Assembly: GCA_963920665.1 (NCBI GenBank)
Contig: OY987266.1
Span: 23,424,248 to 23,488,247, forward strand
Direction: 5' to 3'
From: Straminergon stramineum
Taxonomy: Eukaryota > Streptophyta > Bryopsida > Hypnales > Calliergonaceae
DNA: 64,000 bases
Part shown: piece by piece, positions 1 to 12,300 of the stretch
Numbering within the stretch: the stretch's first letter is position 1
How the letters are laid out: every line of letters begins with the position of its first letter
Position numbers and translations under genes: made by a program
Notes under the pieces: generated by a model
What the model saw: the letters and a program-made list of their open reading frames with translations, nothing else
Database searches by the model: none
What the model was told of the DNA's origin: nothing

Positions 1-1470
1 ATGGAAAACAACTTACAAGAATTGCTTTAGAACTTAATTTTCATAATTGTCAACAACAAAAAGAGTCCATGAGGTTTAAATTGTTTTCTAAGAGCAATAT
101 TACCATTAGGATTGATGTTTTTCAATTCCATACCATCTTTGAGTTATTATTGATTAGGTTCTCTTTCCATCTTGTTACCACTTCTACATAACACATTTTC
201 AAATAATCAAAATCAAGTTTCTTCTTTTGAACATTTAATCTAAACTCTCCACTCAATTCTCTACCATAAAGATATTTTATGCCAAAACTTTGTTGTGAAA
301 AATTTCAAAATCTTACAATTTGATATTAAAAGGAGGGAGGAACTGTGATTTATTTTTTTCTACTTTTATCATCTCTATCTAGCCATCTAGAGGGTCAAAG
401 TTTTTTGAAATTTGTTCCACATATTTTTATACTAGTCTAGTCTAGTATTAGACTTTATGGTTGGATTTTTTTTTAAATTCATTAATTCATTTTTCTCTTT
501 ACAATAGGAGTAGTAGATTTAGAGTGATTTTTTTTATAAAAACAAATAAAGGTTATTGAATCTAAATGTAATCAAAATTTTTGTGATTTTTGTTGATGAA
601 AAAATAATAAAACACATTGATTTCAAGTGCTGAAATTCAATGTTACAATATTATGGTTTCAATATTATTGCATGCAAAGACTTAAATTACTACAAAACAT
701 CTCTCGTCTTTGTAATAGAAGTGCATGATATAGTTTAATTGCAGAGATATTACAATATATTCTGAATTTATAATTATTAGAAGATATTTTTTTATATTGA
801 ATAAATCCTAAAAGAAGGGCCTCATGTATAGTAAGTTAGGGCTATTGGTTAGACAAATACACTAAGAATGAAGGTGCATGAGGTCCTTTAAGGATTATGT
901 TCTTTTGGTCATGCTTGTCTTGATATTCGAGATAGAACGGCTCCAAAGTGTTTCTTGAGCACATCCTTTTTTGTGGTTTGTAATTGTGAATTTCTATTAT
1001 CTTTTGGTGTAGTTTCTTCATTGAGTATTCAAATTTTTTTTGTAGATCTTTTCTTGTCCTCAAAAACCAACATTAACACAAAGAATACTTTAGAATTCAC
1101 TGTATAGTATTAACTTAAGGCATCATCCAGTAGGACTTTACAAGCTTATGCCCATAAGTTAGTTATGAGCACAATTTTGCTATGATTATTGAACAATAAG
1201 AGTATTCAATTTAGTATTAAGGAAAAAAATCCAATTTTTTCTAATTTTTGAATATTATTTTATCCCCTTAAATGTGATTGTTTAAATTCAATTTGAAACC
1301 ACCCTATTTCTTGAATAGTCATTACATCCAAAAAATTTGAAAATGATAATAAGCCATGAAAATATTGCCAAAGAACACAAGTATTTCATTTTTTGTAATC
1401 CATTTTTGTAATAGGAAAACATGAGTATTATTTGTCTCATGAGGCCATCTTTTATAGATTTTAAGTCATT
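1..1470. other. AT-rich intergenic DNA, no gene recognised
   Basis: This stretch has only short ORFs (longest about 73 codons, on the minus strand at 842-1063) with no recognisable motif, and many stops in all frames. I saw no terminal repeats, RNA genes or tandem arrays in it. It is best described as decayed repeat DNA or spacer. Confidence 0.5.
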
Positions 1471-3790
1471 CACTACAAGAATGTGGAGTTTGTTCAATGT
1501 AAAGAGTTTTTAGTGATGACATAACATACACGATGCTTTTAAGAAGTTGGTTTGATTTGTCCAAATATCAAAAGAGATCATATAGTTGCAAAGAAGCCAA
1601 AATAAATTTGATGAGCTATACTATTATGCTAGAAAAGCCACAATACATCCAACAAGTCAAATTTTTCAAATTTTTTCTTTACATAGTACTACTTTGCACT
1701 AAATTTACGAGGAGACATGTCTAAAATGGATTTTGGAAGAGAATGTGTTGTACTTTGAAATTGATGCATGCCAAAGAATTTATATCTAATTGTGCTTGCT
1801 AAGTTGTTATTTTGAAAGGAATGTAGTGGAATTGGCTTTGAATCATGGATGTGCAAGTGTATTTTGAAAAACACCACTTGAATTGAGGTTTGTTTAACTA
1901 TCTCAACGAAGGCCCTTTAAGATGTTTTGCTTTCAATGCAACTATATGAGACAAACATAATTTAAGTGTATCATTACTTTGATAATTGAATGTTTGAAGG
2001 CATTGACATTCTAATTTGAGCATATATGTCTTAAATCAAATGAGTCTTTTTGCAAATGTGGACCTTATACAATGCATTGTAATCTTTTTCAAGTTTGTGG
2101 GCTTAGATTTGCAATGATCAATTTTGCTTGAACTTTTATTTAAAAATTCTTTGTAGAAATTTTCTTGAGTAAGGAATGATAACTAGTTGTTTTCTTCTAA
2201 TATGTGCATGAATAATTTGCTTTAAGATTCCAACCATAGGTTTGAAGGGGAATATCAATGATGTGTCCATGTCAACTAAAAAGTTTGGTTGTCTTGGTTG
2301 GGATCTCCTAAATGCTAACCGTGTCTCTTGGCCCATGTCTCTTCCCCTTCCTTTTGCTTCTTTTACTTTGTATTACTATTGGGAATTTGAAGTGACATGG
2401 AATGTCATGATTTTTGAAGTTTAGAAACAACACTAATATAAAAAAACAAGATTTTTTGAGATTTTCAATCCAAAAAATAGACAAATAATTTTCTACTCTT
2501 GTATAGTAAATTGTATCAATATGAGTAAATGCCCTTGTGGATTATGATTTGCGAGCGAAAATCCTTCAATTCTTAACTTGAAGATATGTCCAAAACTATT
2601 GAACATTGAAATGATTCAAAATTTGAATACTTAACACTAGATATCTCATTGTGCTATTCTTGTGGGGTGGTAAGTATAAACAATTGCCTAAGATTTGCTC
2701 ACATTTGTAATTGAGCTTTGGTAGGTGAGGTCAACCTTCTTTATCAATATTTTTAGAGAAGATGCATGTTTTTTAGATGAGAAGTGATCATATGATGTGA
2801 ATGTAAACTTGGATGATATAGACACTTCATGTAAGACATTTCATGTGACATATTTGGTGTAATTAATAAATCTTTCATGAAAGATATACAAAATTTTACA
2901 CAACAATGACTTGATTGATTCAAGACTAGAAAAAAGCTTATACAAGGGTGTCCTTCCTATAGTTTATCTACCTTGTTTTGGAGGATTGATGTTGTCTTTC
3001 TAGCTAATTATTACAAGCCATCAAACTCTTCAAGAAGAGTTTTGAGTTTTTAAGTATAATAGTACTAGGTACGAATTTAATATTTGACTTTTGATATGAA
3101 CTTTGTATTATATATAGGGAAATAATCATTAAAGACATTAAATGTTGACTACAAATCTAGGCTTGAGAAAATGTTGGATTTTTAGTCACATTATGTACAA
3201 ACTTACACATGGTAACTTATAAAGTTGAAGATATTTTAGATGCATTGCATCAACAGTTACATAGTGAATACATATTGACATCTAGATAACAATTATTATG
3301 TTTTTTTTATCGATTACATCGAAATTGTTGTTGAAGCCAAATTTCTTGTGAGGATTTTGTTTCCAAAGGTTTTTTGTGTTCTCATAGATTCCTAAACACA
3401 TTGGAAGTCCTTCTCCCTTCATCATGAATTTTGTCCACAAATCATAGCAAAGCTTTGTGGATATTACAACTAGAAGGAAATTTCATTTAATGGAGTGGCA
3501 ACTGGTGAAAAAGAACATAAGAAATGAAGGACACAAATGATACTTGAATAGCACTCAATAAAGTTTGCAATCACAAAGATGTTATGTAATGGATTTTTCT
3601 CTAAAATGTCATTTTTGCTATTTTGAACATTTCTAGAGTGATCATACCACTAAATGATAGAAGTCATATGGGAGGTAAGATTCCCTCTAAGTGAAGACTT
3701 TGATAGAATATAATGTAAAATGTTATAACATTCTTACAAATAGTCTTTACTTCATTTCTATCTTTATAAAGAAACATTATTCTTGTAGTG
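1471..3790. mobile_element. CACTA (En/Spm)-like non-autonomous element
   Basis: The left end reads CACTACAAGAATG and the right end, on the other strand, reads CACTACAAGAATAATG. CACTACAAGAA is the usual terminus of plant CACTA transposons. The flanks both carry CAT (1467-1469 and 3791-3793), which would be the expected 3-bp target duplication, except that one extra T sits between the left CAT and the terminus. No transposase is visible inside. The interior holds a possible PPR gene fossil. The terminal match is short (about 13 bp), so chance pairing of two unrelated ends is not excluded. Confidence 0.4.
1540..2340 (+). pseudogene. Possible decayed PPR-protein gene fragment
   Basis: Reading the plus strand from about 1985 gives, with one stop, ECLKALTF then FEHICLKSNES and CKCGPYTMHCNLFQ. 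This resembles the order found in plant PLS-type pentatricopeptide repeat proteins: an 'ACxxLKAL..GK.IHA..LKSG.ES' stretch followed by 'MYxKCGxxxDAxxLF'. Farther upstream, around 1715-1790, MSKMDFGRECVVL and MPKNLYL (in two frames) resemble 'MYSKCGSLEDACVVF..MPERNLYSW'. The region has several stops and frame changes, so it would not be functional. The similarity is by eye; PPR proteins are RNA-binding organelle proteins and very numerous in land plants. Chance resemblance is possible. Confidence 0.3.
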
Positions 3791-4356
3791 CATTACAGTA
3801 GATAATTTTCTTGCCAATTTAAGTAAGTATTAAGAAAATAATGATCCTTTGAATACAACATGTAACTAAATCTTTTGGTCATATTTTGCTTATATAGATG
3901 AACAGTCATATTTAACAATAGATATTAAAGAAGTTGGCCATCTTGGATTATTAGATAGTGTATTGATTTGGCTAGGATAAATGATTGAAGATTGAATCAT
4001 GACCTCAATGGCTCATGGAAGTGAGAATTTCATGTTGCTCTTTCCATCCAAATTATTATTATATATATAGCTTAACTTAATTTTGACAAAGCAAAATCTC
4101 TTTTTAGATATGGTGAATGATAACAATACTTCAAGTCTTTTTACTAATCAAGATCTCAACAAAAAAATTGACTAGAAATGCTATGAATATTTTTATTGAT
4201 ATCAACTTGGTTTGGCGGCAAATTATTGTAGCTAAAACATGGCATGATAAATGAATGTCTCATTTGACTTTTCTAGATCTACATGGCATTGTTAGACTCA
4301 AATGGATTGCAACAAATGTTTAGTACAATATTTGAAAGATCTTGTTTAAAAAGAAG
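3791..4356. other. Upstream flank of the Cys/Pro-rich gene
   Basis: This is AT-rich DNA between the right CACTA-like end and the long ORF. An AT-only box (TTATTATATATATAGC, about 4053-4068) lies roughly 290 bp before the first ATG and could serve as a TATA element. No other promoter element can be assigned. A short 5' exon cannot be ruled out: the ORF stays open a few codons upstream of the ATG (from 4342). Confidence 0.3.
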
Positions 4357-6939
4357 ATGTGGAAACCATTTCAAGATGTGAAAGATGGGGTTGGACCAAA
4401 TGATAGTAAATTTTATGATAGACCAACACAAAGGCGAAGATGGGATTCTATTTCCAATCCAAAATTATTGCCCTCCCATCTTGAGTATTCTCCACCACGG
4501 TCATCATGTTGGAATGTCATCACTGAGGTTCCTTTTGAGTGCAAGCAACAACACTCATCAACATATCTCGAATATAGAGGCTTATCATCATTAAGACCTG
4601 AACGTTGGGATGTGAGTACTCAAGTTCCTTCTAAGCCAAAGTTTCGTTCTTCCCGTATTGAAGAATATGTCCCTTCAAGGCCATCACGAATTGCAGGTGG
4701 CAATGGGTGTAATTGTTGCCCTTGTCCACCTTGCCCTGAGAGACCAATGGAATCTTGCTTACCCGGCTTGCACCAAAAACATGTAGAAGTCTATGATTCT
4801 AAAAAATGTATAGAAGGTCACCTTCCTACAGGATATCGAAGTTTTGTAGAGCATGATGACCTCTATTTGCCCCCATCAAGGCCCCTTAGTCCATCTTCAA
4901 TAGATCATGATGACTTGTATTTGCCTCTAAAAATATGCAATGAGTACTCGCCTCGTTGCCCATGCCCTTATGACTTGCGGATATGTGATTCTGATCCTAC
5001 CTATGGAGATATCTATTTACCACCTTCAAGGCCTTGTACACCTGCCTTCCCTAAAGATCCATGTAGATACCCAATTCCTTGTTCACCTACATGTAAGCCT
5101 TGCCCTCCACCTCCTTGCAAACCAAGCCCTCCACCAACTTGCAATCCTTGCCCTCCTCCTCCTTGCCCTCCCCAATCAAGTTCATGTGGACCTAAAATAC
5201 AATGTTTTTGTTCACCTTACATCAAAAAATTGGCTCCATGTCCTACACCACCATTGAATGATTGCAGCTGCCCACCTTACATCAAGAAATTACCTGGTTG
5301 TTCTTCTCCTCCATCTTGTACCCCACCTCCTTCTCCTCCAAGTTCTCCTAGTTGTAGCTGCTCCCGTCCAGTTCAACGATGTAGTTCAATTTATATAGAT
5401 GAGGTCCCTTCTCCTCTTGTTGGTAATCGCTATATTGCATGCCAAGAATGTCTATGTCACAAAGATATTAGTACACGGAACCTTTGTCCTTCACCAAAAA
5501 ATATTAGTCCATGTCGTGATTGTGTTTGTCATTTAGGTGCTAGAAGTCCATCTCAAGGAATAATTGGTTGTCTACCCAAGGGTACCCACACTCGGTGCCA
5601 AGCAGGATTTCAAACACCTAGCAAGTCTCGTCTCAAACTCCAGTTAAACCAAAGCCAATGTTTGGAGTGTAAATCGCCATATAGTTGCAAGGGACCCTCC
5701 AATTGCAATCCACAATATATTGTGGAGACACCATTATCACCTAATTCTGCACGGTCCAAATCCCCTTCATCAGATCTAAGGTCCAAATCTCCTATGCATA
5801 ATGGCAATTGTTTTGCAACATCACCTATAATGAGCTCAAGATGTCAAAGTTGTGATTGTCATAAGACCCAAGGCAATTGTTCAAGGCCACCTAAAGTTAG
5901 CCCAAAACTTTTTGAAGATCCATGTTGCTCTCCATGTACACCAGTAACACCTTGTCGGCCTCTACTAGCTGCAGAGATGTTGAGTGGTACAGAAGCATGT
6001 GTAAGTCAAGCCAAAGCCTGTGGCAAAAGCCCTTCTTCTTGTATGGATCCACAATGTGCAACATGCGAATGTCATATACCAAAATGTTCACCACCACCTC
6101 CTTGTTCACCATGTAGGCCAGTTGGACCATCTTGTTCTAGTTTTGATGATGATATTGACAACCCCACCTTCAAGACATTTCAATCAACAAGCCTAAGATG
6201 TAAAAATTGTGATTTATATAAGCCAAAAAATTGCAAGCTCTCCACCCAAATTTGCAAGTTTTGTCGAGGGGCAAGTTATTGCTATTGCGAATACCATACA
6301 ACACAACAGCTCCTCACTGACTATTCTAAGCCATCTACTATACAACATGATGAACTTATGGAGGTGGAAGAAACCTTGGTTTCCCAAGTGTCAGGTATAT
6401 CACTTGAAAGTACATATCAATTGGGCTCAGAGTTATTGACTAGGAATCCAAAAGTTAACTTTGACTCACTATGTGATGAAGACATTAAGCCAACTCCTAG
6501 GGTTTTGGATAAAAATATGCCTCCCCAATTAGATATAACTCAACTTTGTTGTTGTGGAAAGTGCGAGTATACCAAACCTCGGTTTCCCGTAAAAACTGAG
6601 TGCCCTTTTTGTAAGCACACACATTCATGTTGTTGTGGAATGTGTAGTTGTCCAATTCCTAGTTGCTCTAGTAAGACACCACTTGTACTTGATGATCCTA
6701 CACCACGCTTGTCTCTCAATAGTAGTGGAGCTTCTATAGGAAGAAACAATTCTATAGCTTTCAAACCAAAATCCATGACACTAGCACCCAAGAAGAAGTT
6801 GGGATTCACTTCACCAGAAAAATCTTCACCAAAGCCATTTTTCACATCCAACTCACAACTTTCAAGTGCAAGGGTATGCTACTCGAGTCCAAAAACAAGG
6901 ATGAAATTGAGTGTACAAGAATCTCCAGTACGAAGGTAG
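4357..6939 (+). CDS. Cysteine/proline-rich protein with repeated CxxCxCH motifs, unknown family
   Basis: This is an uninterrupted 860-codon ORF from ATG at 4357 to TAG at 6937, far longer than chance in such AT-rich DNA. The frame is open back to 4342 but the first ATG is at 4357. The product has no evident signal peptide or membrane segment. In order it shows: a basic, Pro/Ser-rich start; a first Cys-Pro cluster (NGCNCCPCPPCPERP, about residues 116-130); three copies of a DDLYLPPSRP-like repeat (about 167-225); a run of Pro-Cys repeats with two PYIKKL units (about 236-345); then knuckles CQECLCH (362), CRDCVCH (386), CQSCDCH (496) and CATCECH (567); and late clusters CCCGKC (731) and CCCGMCSC (758) before a basic Ser/Lys-rich tail. 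The spacing suggests metal binding or disulfide cross-linking, as in structural or sperm-tail-type cysteine-rich proteins, but that is inference. I do not recognise the family. No intron is needed. Confidence 0.75.
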   Translation: MWKPFQDVKDGVGPNDSKFYDRPTQRRRWDSISNPKLLPSHLEYSPPRSSCWNVITEVPFECKQQHSSTYLEYRGLSSLRPERWDVSTQVPSKPKFRSSRIEEYVPSRPSRIAGGNGCNCCPCPPCPERPMESCLPGLHQKHVEVYDSKKCIEGHLPTGYRSFVEHDDLYLPPSRPLSPSSIDHDDLYLPLKICNEYSPRCPCPYDLRICDSDPTYGDIYLPPSRPCTPAFPKDPCRYPIPCSPTCKPCPPPPCKPSPPPTCNPCPPPPCPPQSSSCGPKIQCFCSPYIKKLAPCPTPPLNDCSCPPYIKKLPGCSSPPSCTPPPSPPSSPSCSCSRPVQRCSSIYIDEVPSPLVGNRYIACQECLCHKDISTRNLCPSPKNISPCRDCVCHLGARSPSQGIIGCLPKGTHTRCQAGFQTPSKSRLKLQLNQSQCLECKSPYSCKGPSNCNPQYIVETPLSPNSARSKSPSSDLRSKSPMHNGNCFATSPIMSSRCQSCDCHKTQGNCSRPPKVSPKLFEDPCCSPCTPVTPCRPLLAAEMLSGTEACVSQAKACGKSPSSCMDPQCATCECHIPKCSPPPPCSPCRPVGPSCSSFDDDIDNPTFKTFQSTSLRCKNCDLYKPKNCKLSTQICKFCRGASYCYCEYHTTQQLLTDYSKPSTIQHDELMEVEETLVSQVSGISLESTYQLGSELLTRNPKVNFDSLCDEDIKPTPRVLDKNMPPQLDITQLCCCGKCEYTKPRFPVKTECPFCKHTHSCCCGMCSCPIPSCSSKTPLVLDDPTPRLSLNSSGASIGRNNSIAFKPKSMTLAPKKKLGFTSPEKSSPKPFFTSNSQLSSARVCYSSPKTRMKLSVQESPVRR

Positions 6940-9291
6940 CAAGTATTTTGTCAACATTCATGCCCAAGCTTTGACATCAAATCAAGTCATTTGAAATTTA
7001 CATGTATTCTCTAATTACCTTGACTTGCCATCAAATGCAAAGCTTGAAAGTTGTTTTATTTTTTATTTATCTTTTTCTATCACAAAGAATACAACTTCAA
7101 ATTTTTCTATGTCCCACAATCCATTGTAATCACTTGTAGATTGCTTGTACATTATTTTGCTCTTATCAGATAGTATCATTCTCATTGTGTATTATATATA
7201 GACTATATGGGATATACTTTGTATACTTGAGAATAGGCCTCATGTGGAATCTCAATTTCCATTCAATTATTCATATTATAAATCAAATCATATTTTTATA
7301 ACATACTAATTTTACAAGTACTATATTGTTTGGGGTTGTAAAAAGGCAAGCACCTTGTAAGTTTATATAAATCGTTGAAGGGGACATTGTCTTACATATA
7401 TTTTTATAAGGGATGTCAATGTATCCATGTTGGGCATGCACAAGATAACTCTTTCATATGATAGTTGTAACATTTTTGTTCAATATTAATAACTTCAAAC
7501 ATTAAAGGGAAGAAATGTTGTTAAGTGTGCTTGATGTGCATGAATAGAGGTCACCTTCAAACATCTCAATGTTTTGTCTATGCTTGATTGTATTGCCTTT
7601 ATATTTTAGACAAGTATCTTTAGTTTCTCATTTTCTTCTTTGAAAATCCACAATTTTTTAGTCAACATACATCTACAACATAATCCTAGTCATTTGGGGC
7701 ATATAAGTGATTCATTGATGTTCTACAATATAGAGAATCTATCTTGCTCAATTTTTGTAAAACCAATGGAAATTTGTGAATTTTGAATAGCATCTACAAT
7801 ACTGAAAACCACGCTTTAAGATAATCTATAGAATTAATCCCCACTTGGTGGAATATCTGACATGGAATATCTAACACATTGGTGAATTCATCAATTCTTT
7901 CACTAGTTATCTAAGGCATGTTTTTCACTTGTGCAAATTCAACACACGTCCTTTATAGCTTTAGCGTTGATGCTCTTAATTGGATTCATATATCATGTAA
8001 ATCATGTTGAATTGAAAGTCATAAACAAACTAGAGGGTTTGTAAATTTTAGAATGCATGATTGTTTTTGAAAAAATTCTAGTTTCACAAAAATTTATATG
8101 GACAGTTGAAAATGTTTGATTTGTTCTAATATTCAAGGTCAAGGAGTTTGCAAATTTGAGTTTGAGTCTACCTTGCAAAGCAAATTGTATAGTAAGTTTA
8201 GTATAATATTCCAATTTTACACAAGCAATGTCCAGTTCAGTCACTTTCACATCTTCCTTCTAACAATCTAACTTCTTATACATCCTAATTTCCAATATAA
8301 TTTGAATACAATTGTATTAAAATTGATAGGTTTAAGTTCATTTTTTTCTTATAAATGCTAAGTTTGGATCAATCAATGAATCAATGATGGATAGTGATCA
8401 TTGTAGACTATGAAGGTTGTTATTTAGTACTGCAAAAAAAATTCAAAAATTCTTAAAACTCTTATGCCTTTTCATGAAGGTGATAATATAAAGTATTCTC
8501 ATGATTTTTACAAGGGTTGAGACTTTTGGATTTTCAATAATAACAAAAATCAAGGATTCATTATATTGATTATTAGTAGAAATTTCCAAAATTAGACTAC
8601 TACACCTACAATTTTCAATAATTGCTTTAATGAACATGGCACCTATGATTGATCAAGGTTGTCGTACTAGACATTTGACATCACTTCTTGTATTGAATAA
8701 GGGTCAAGTATATGTGACATTTTTGTATAATTTTAAAAATGTAATGTAGTTTTATACCTTGTAGTCAATGGATTATTCCTACTCGATTGGCTCCCCCAAG
8801 TGATGTGGAAAGCCAAAACTACATCAACAAAGGCAATTGCAATTGGGATGTTTGTGGATGGGTGAAGGGGCAATTGCATGTGGATGAAGGAGGGGGGGGG
8901 GGGCAATGTTAGTAGGTGAAGGAATAATTGTAGGTGGGTGAAGGAGTGACCATGTGTGGATAAAGGGGCAAATGAGGGAGATGAAGGGACAAGTGTGGGA
9001 AGAGACAAGCCCAATCTCCTTGTTGGATATTTTGCACTACAATCAACTAGAAAATATTCTATATCACTTACATCAACAACAAAGGATAAACAATTGCAAC
9101 ATCTACTAAATCAAGAATGTATAGTATCAAGCATAAGTAAGAGATTAGGACTTAGAAACGTCAACAAAAGGAGAATTTAAGGATTTGCCTCCTAGCTCTC
9201 ACAATTGTGAAAGCAAATTTAATTGCCACAAAGATTATGTATGGAAAGTGATGGTATTATATTTTCTCATTCATAGAATTGATAAATTTGG

Positions 9292-9295
<4 letters not shown>
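6940..9295. other. 3' flank of Cys/Pro-rich gene and AT-rich spacer
   Basis: The first few hundred bases after the stop probably include the 3' UTR; no polyadenylation signal stands out. The rest is AT-rich with scattered short ORFs and no motif I recognise. At 8850-9010 there is a G-rich stretch with loose repeats of a GTGAAGG-type unit and a run of eleven or so Gs near 8892. Confidence 0.45.

Positions 9296-9380
<85 letters not shown>
9296..9380. repeat. (TA)n microsatellite
   Basis: An uninterrupted alternating A/T dinucleotide tract of about 84 bp. It opens long artificial Tyr-Ile reading frames that are not genes. Such tracts often differ in length between individuals and form cruciforms. 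Confidence 0.98.
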
Positions 9381-9387
<7 letters not shown>

Positions 9388-12300
9388 TACATATGGATTT
9401 GGTCATACCTATTCTAAAAAACGACATCCAAATTCGGAGATGTAGAAGACTAGAAGTACAATGCATATAATTGACCATCCACATATTCCAAATCCTATGT
9501 TCTCAATAAACCTCCCTTGGGCACTTGAACATTGTTTCAAAATACCTTGAACTCATGAAAATTGAAACTCTCCAATGTTAATTGAGATGCTCACACTTCT
9601 AATTTTTTGTAACTCTACATCGATCTATTGCATCCTAATTTCATTTTCTGTAATTCACCATTGGCTCCACATCAACAATCTTCAATTCCTTTCACATTTA
9701 CAAAGTCTCATATATCAATATGACATATCCACTTGCAATATGATGTCATTGATTTGTCAAATTCTGTTCTTCAAAACTTAGGGCAAAGTACAATTGAAGC
9801 TTCAAAAATCCCCAAAGGAGGTTTAGGCCTGGGTTTAGGAAGAATATGCACTTTTGTAAAGCTAAATGCCAATCAAATGTATTGTACATACTTCTAGTTT
9901 TCTACATATTGTGAACTTGACTTCTAGGGGTGGTTCATGTTATGTACACTAGTGATCTCATGATGTAACATAATAGTTGATTGATTGAAATTAGCTATTT
10001 CTATAGAATGTTCACTAATTCAAGAAGACAAAGCAAAGTCCATCAACAATTATGTTTTGGGGATTGTAAGGAGGTGGGGATTTTTGCAAAAGAGTGCTAA
10101 CTAGAGCACAAAGAGTTCTTGGACGATTCCCTCTAGGAAAAATTGATAGACTTCTCCTTGAAGAAACAACAACAATCGTAAGTAACAAGGGGTTGTACAA
10201 CACAAGGAGTTTTGCAACATTCATGTGGAGCCTCAAAGAAAATCAATGAATTACAAAATACAAAGGGGAACACAAAGGGAATCTAAAACATGGGAATGTT
10301 TGTCACATTACATAGGGAATTATAATTTTGTTCTCATTTCTTATGTCATCAATTGTTTCTCCTCATCCTCAACTATCACTAAAATTGTAAAAATAAAGAC
10401 TAGCCATTGTTCCCGTATCCACAACATCTATGAGTGTCATTTTCCCTCAAAATACCCATTGAACTACTGTATCTAAATCTTCTAAATGTTGCTCATGATT
10501 TGTAAGCCCCCTCCTTTCTTTTACTCTCTTTGGTTGATGTTGTATAGCCAATGTAGACACTCTAGGCAACACTTCATGCAAATTTGTTACTTCCATCACA
10601 TGCATGGCAATCACCTTCTTTGTAGCTTAAAAATAAAACTTAAAGTTGTTGGTTGTGAGCTACAACCATAGATATGCATTGTACATTTGTTTTCTTCCTC
10701 TTCATGTCAAGAAAATATTGCAATCTAAAAGTCAATCAAATACTTTTTATACAACAATGACTTAATTCAACCATTCAGGCTACTCAAAATTTCTATGCTC
10801 ATCAATGATCATGTAAATGGACATGGTGATTACACATCCCTAGCTTTTGTGTTTGCCTTGGTCCTCTTCTTTTGTACTACCTCCTCTATAAACTCCTTTG
10901 GTCTAGCTTTGATTTGTGCTTTTAACCTTTTTATATCAAAGTATGAGAGACAAGTATATGAAATAAAGTGACGAATTATATATGTAAAACATTTATCTCA
11001 CTTGTCCAATTCTTTATTCATTTCAAAAGGCATGATTTCCTTTGGGTCATGTACACAATGATTTTGCAACTCCAATTAGATATTGATGCAAATGGGTTAT
11101 ATACAATCAATCACATTCATGGAAAAATCAATTGTGTATATATAAAGATTTACATACTTGAGCCTCCTCAACTGGTTGTAAGTTGTTCTAAATTTTGTAA
11201 CTCTCTACTTGTTTTTGAATTTGTTTCTAGAATTGATGAAGGATTTGAAAAGCTTTCTAGATTTTGCCTAATATACTTCCAAGATCCGTGTACCTTGTCA
11301 CATATTTTTTCATTCACACATCTCTCAACATGTGGAACCCTAGGAGCAACATCCTTTGGTGCAAAATTCCTTGAAATATTCATAAAGGTCTTTTTTTTCC
11401 AATGCATATATATGGTTGACCCTGGGTATTAAAAAAATAAAGCCAACTAATGTTCCATAATGTTCCATGATGAACTCTTCACATCATCTTGATAAGTCTT
11501 ATTGTATAGTATGTTAACTAGTAAAAAAATGAATGGGATCGTCAATATTGCTAAACCAATTCTTTACACACTTCGAATTCATGTTGTAGATCCTCCATTG
11601 TTGAGGAAAGTATGTTCTTAGGTAATCTCTTCCTTGTAATTCACTTTTTTTTTTGCTTCCTAAATATGAAAATGTTCATATGTTAGAATGGAAATGTGTA
11701 GGACACTTTCTACATCTCATACAATAACAATATCAACACATAAATTATTTTACACACTATTCACAAAAATGAGAAGAAGAATGTATTGAACATAACCCCA
11801 ATATAAAGTTACCAAAGTTGAACTTATCTACTAAGGAACTATAGTTGGTGACGGATATTAGGTAGTGATAATGAGTGAAATTTTCTCATTCTCAATCTAA
11901 ACTTGGGCCTCTCCATCAAAATTCTACTCATAAAATAAACTATTGAATTGATAATCCTAAAGAGAGTGAAATGTTTAGTGTGATTTCATTGTCAAGGTTC
12001 AATGCACCTAAATTTCATCATATTTAGTTGACATTGTCACTCTTACATTTGTCAAATTCAAAGCAACATTAGTAATAATTTTTCTCTTGGTGACTTCTCA
12101 AACCTCAAATCCTACCATATATTGTAAGAAGTAAGAAAGTAATTAAATTACCATGAGCTATAAAAAAATTGCAAAAGTAGAGAAAGTATAAAATAGATTG
12201 TGCACTTAGAAAGTTGGAAGAAAATTGCACAAATGCATTGATAAAGAGTGAAAAATTCAACCTATTGACTACTAGCTTCGAAATCTTAGAGACGTGTTTC

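Noticed and set aside
4385..6851. Several other ORFs on both strands across the Cys/Pro-rich gene
   Set aside because: They are frame shadows of the 860-codon gene, and much shorter.
9185..9470. ORFs rich in Tyr-Ile repeats
   Set aside because: They are only translations of the (TA)n microsatellite.
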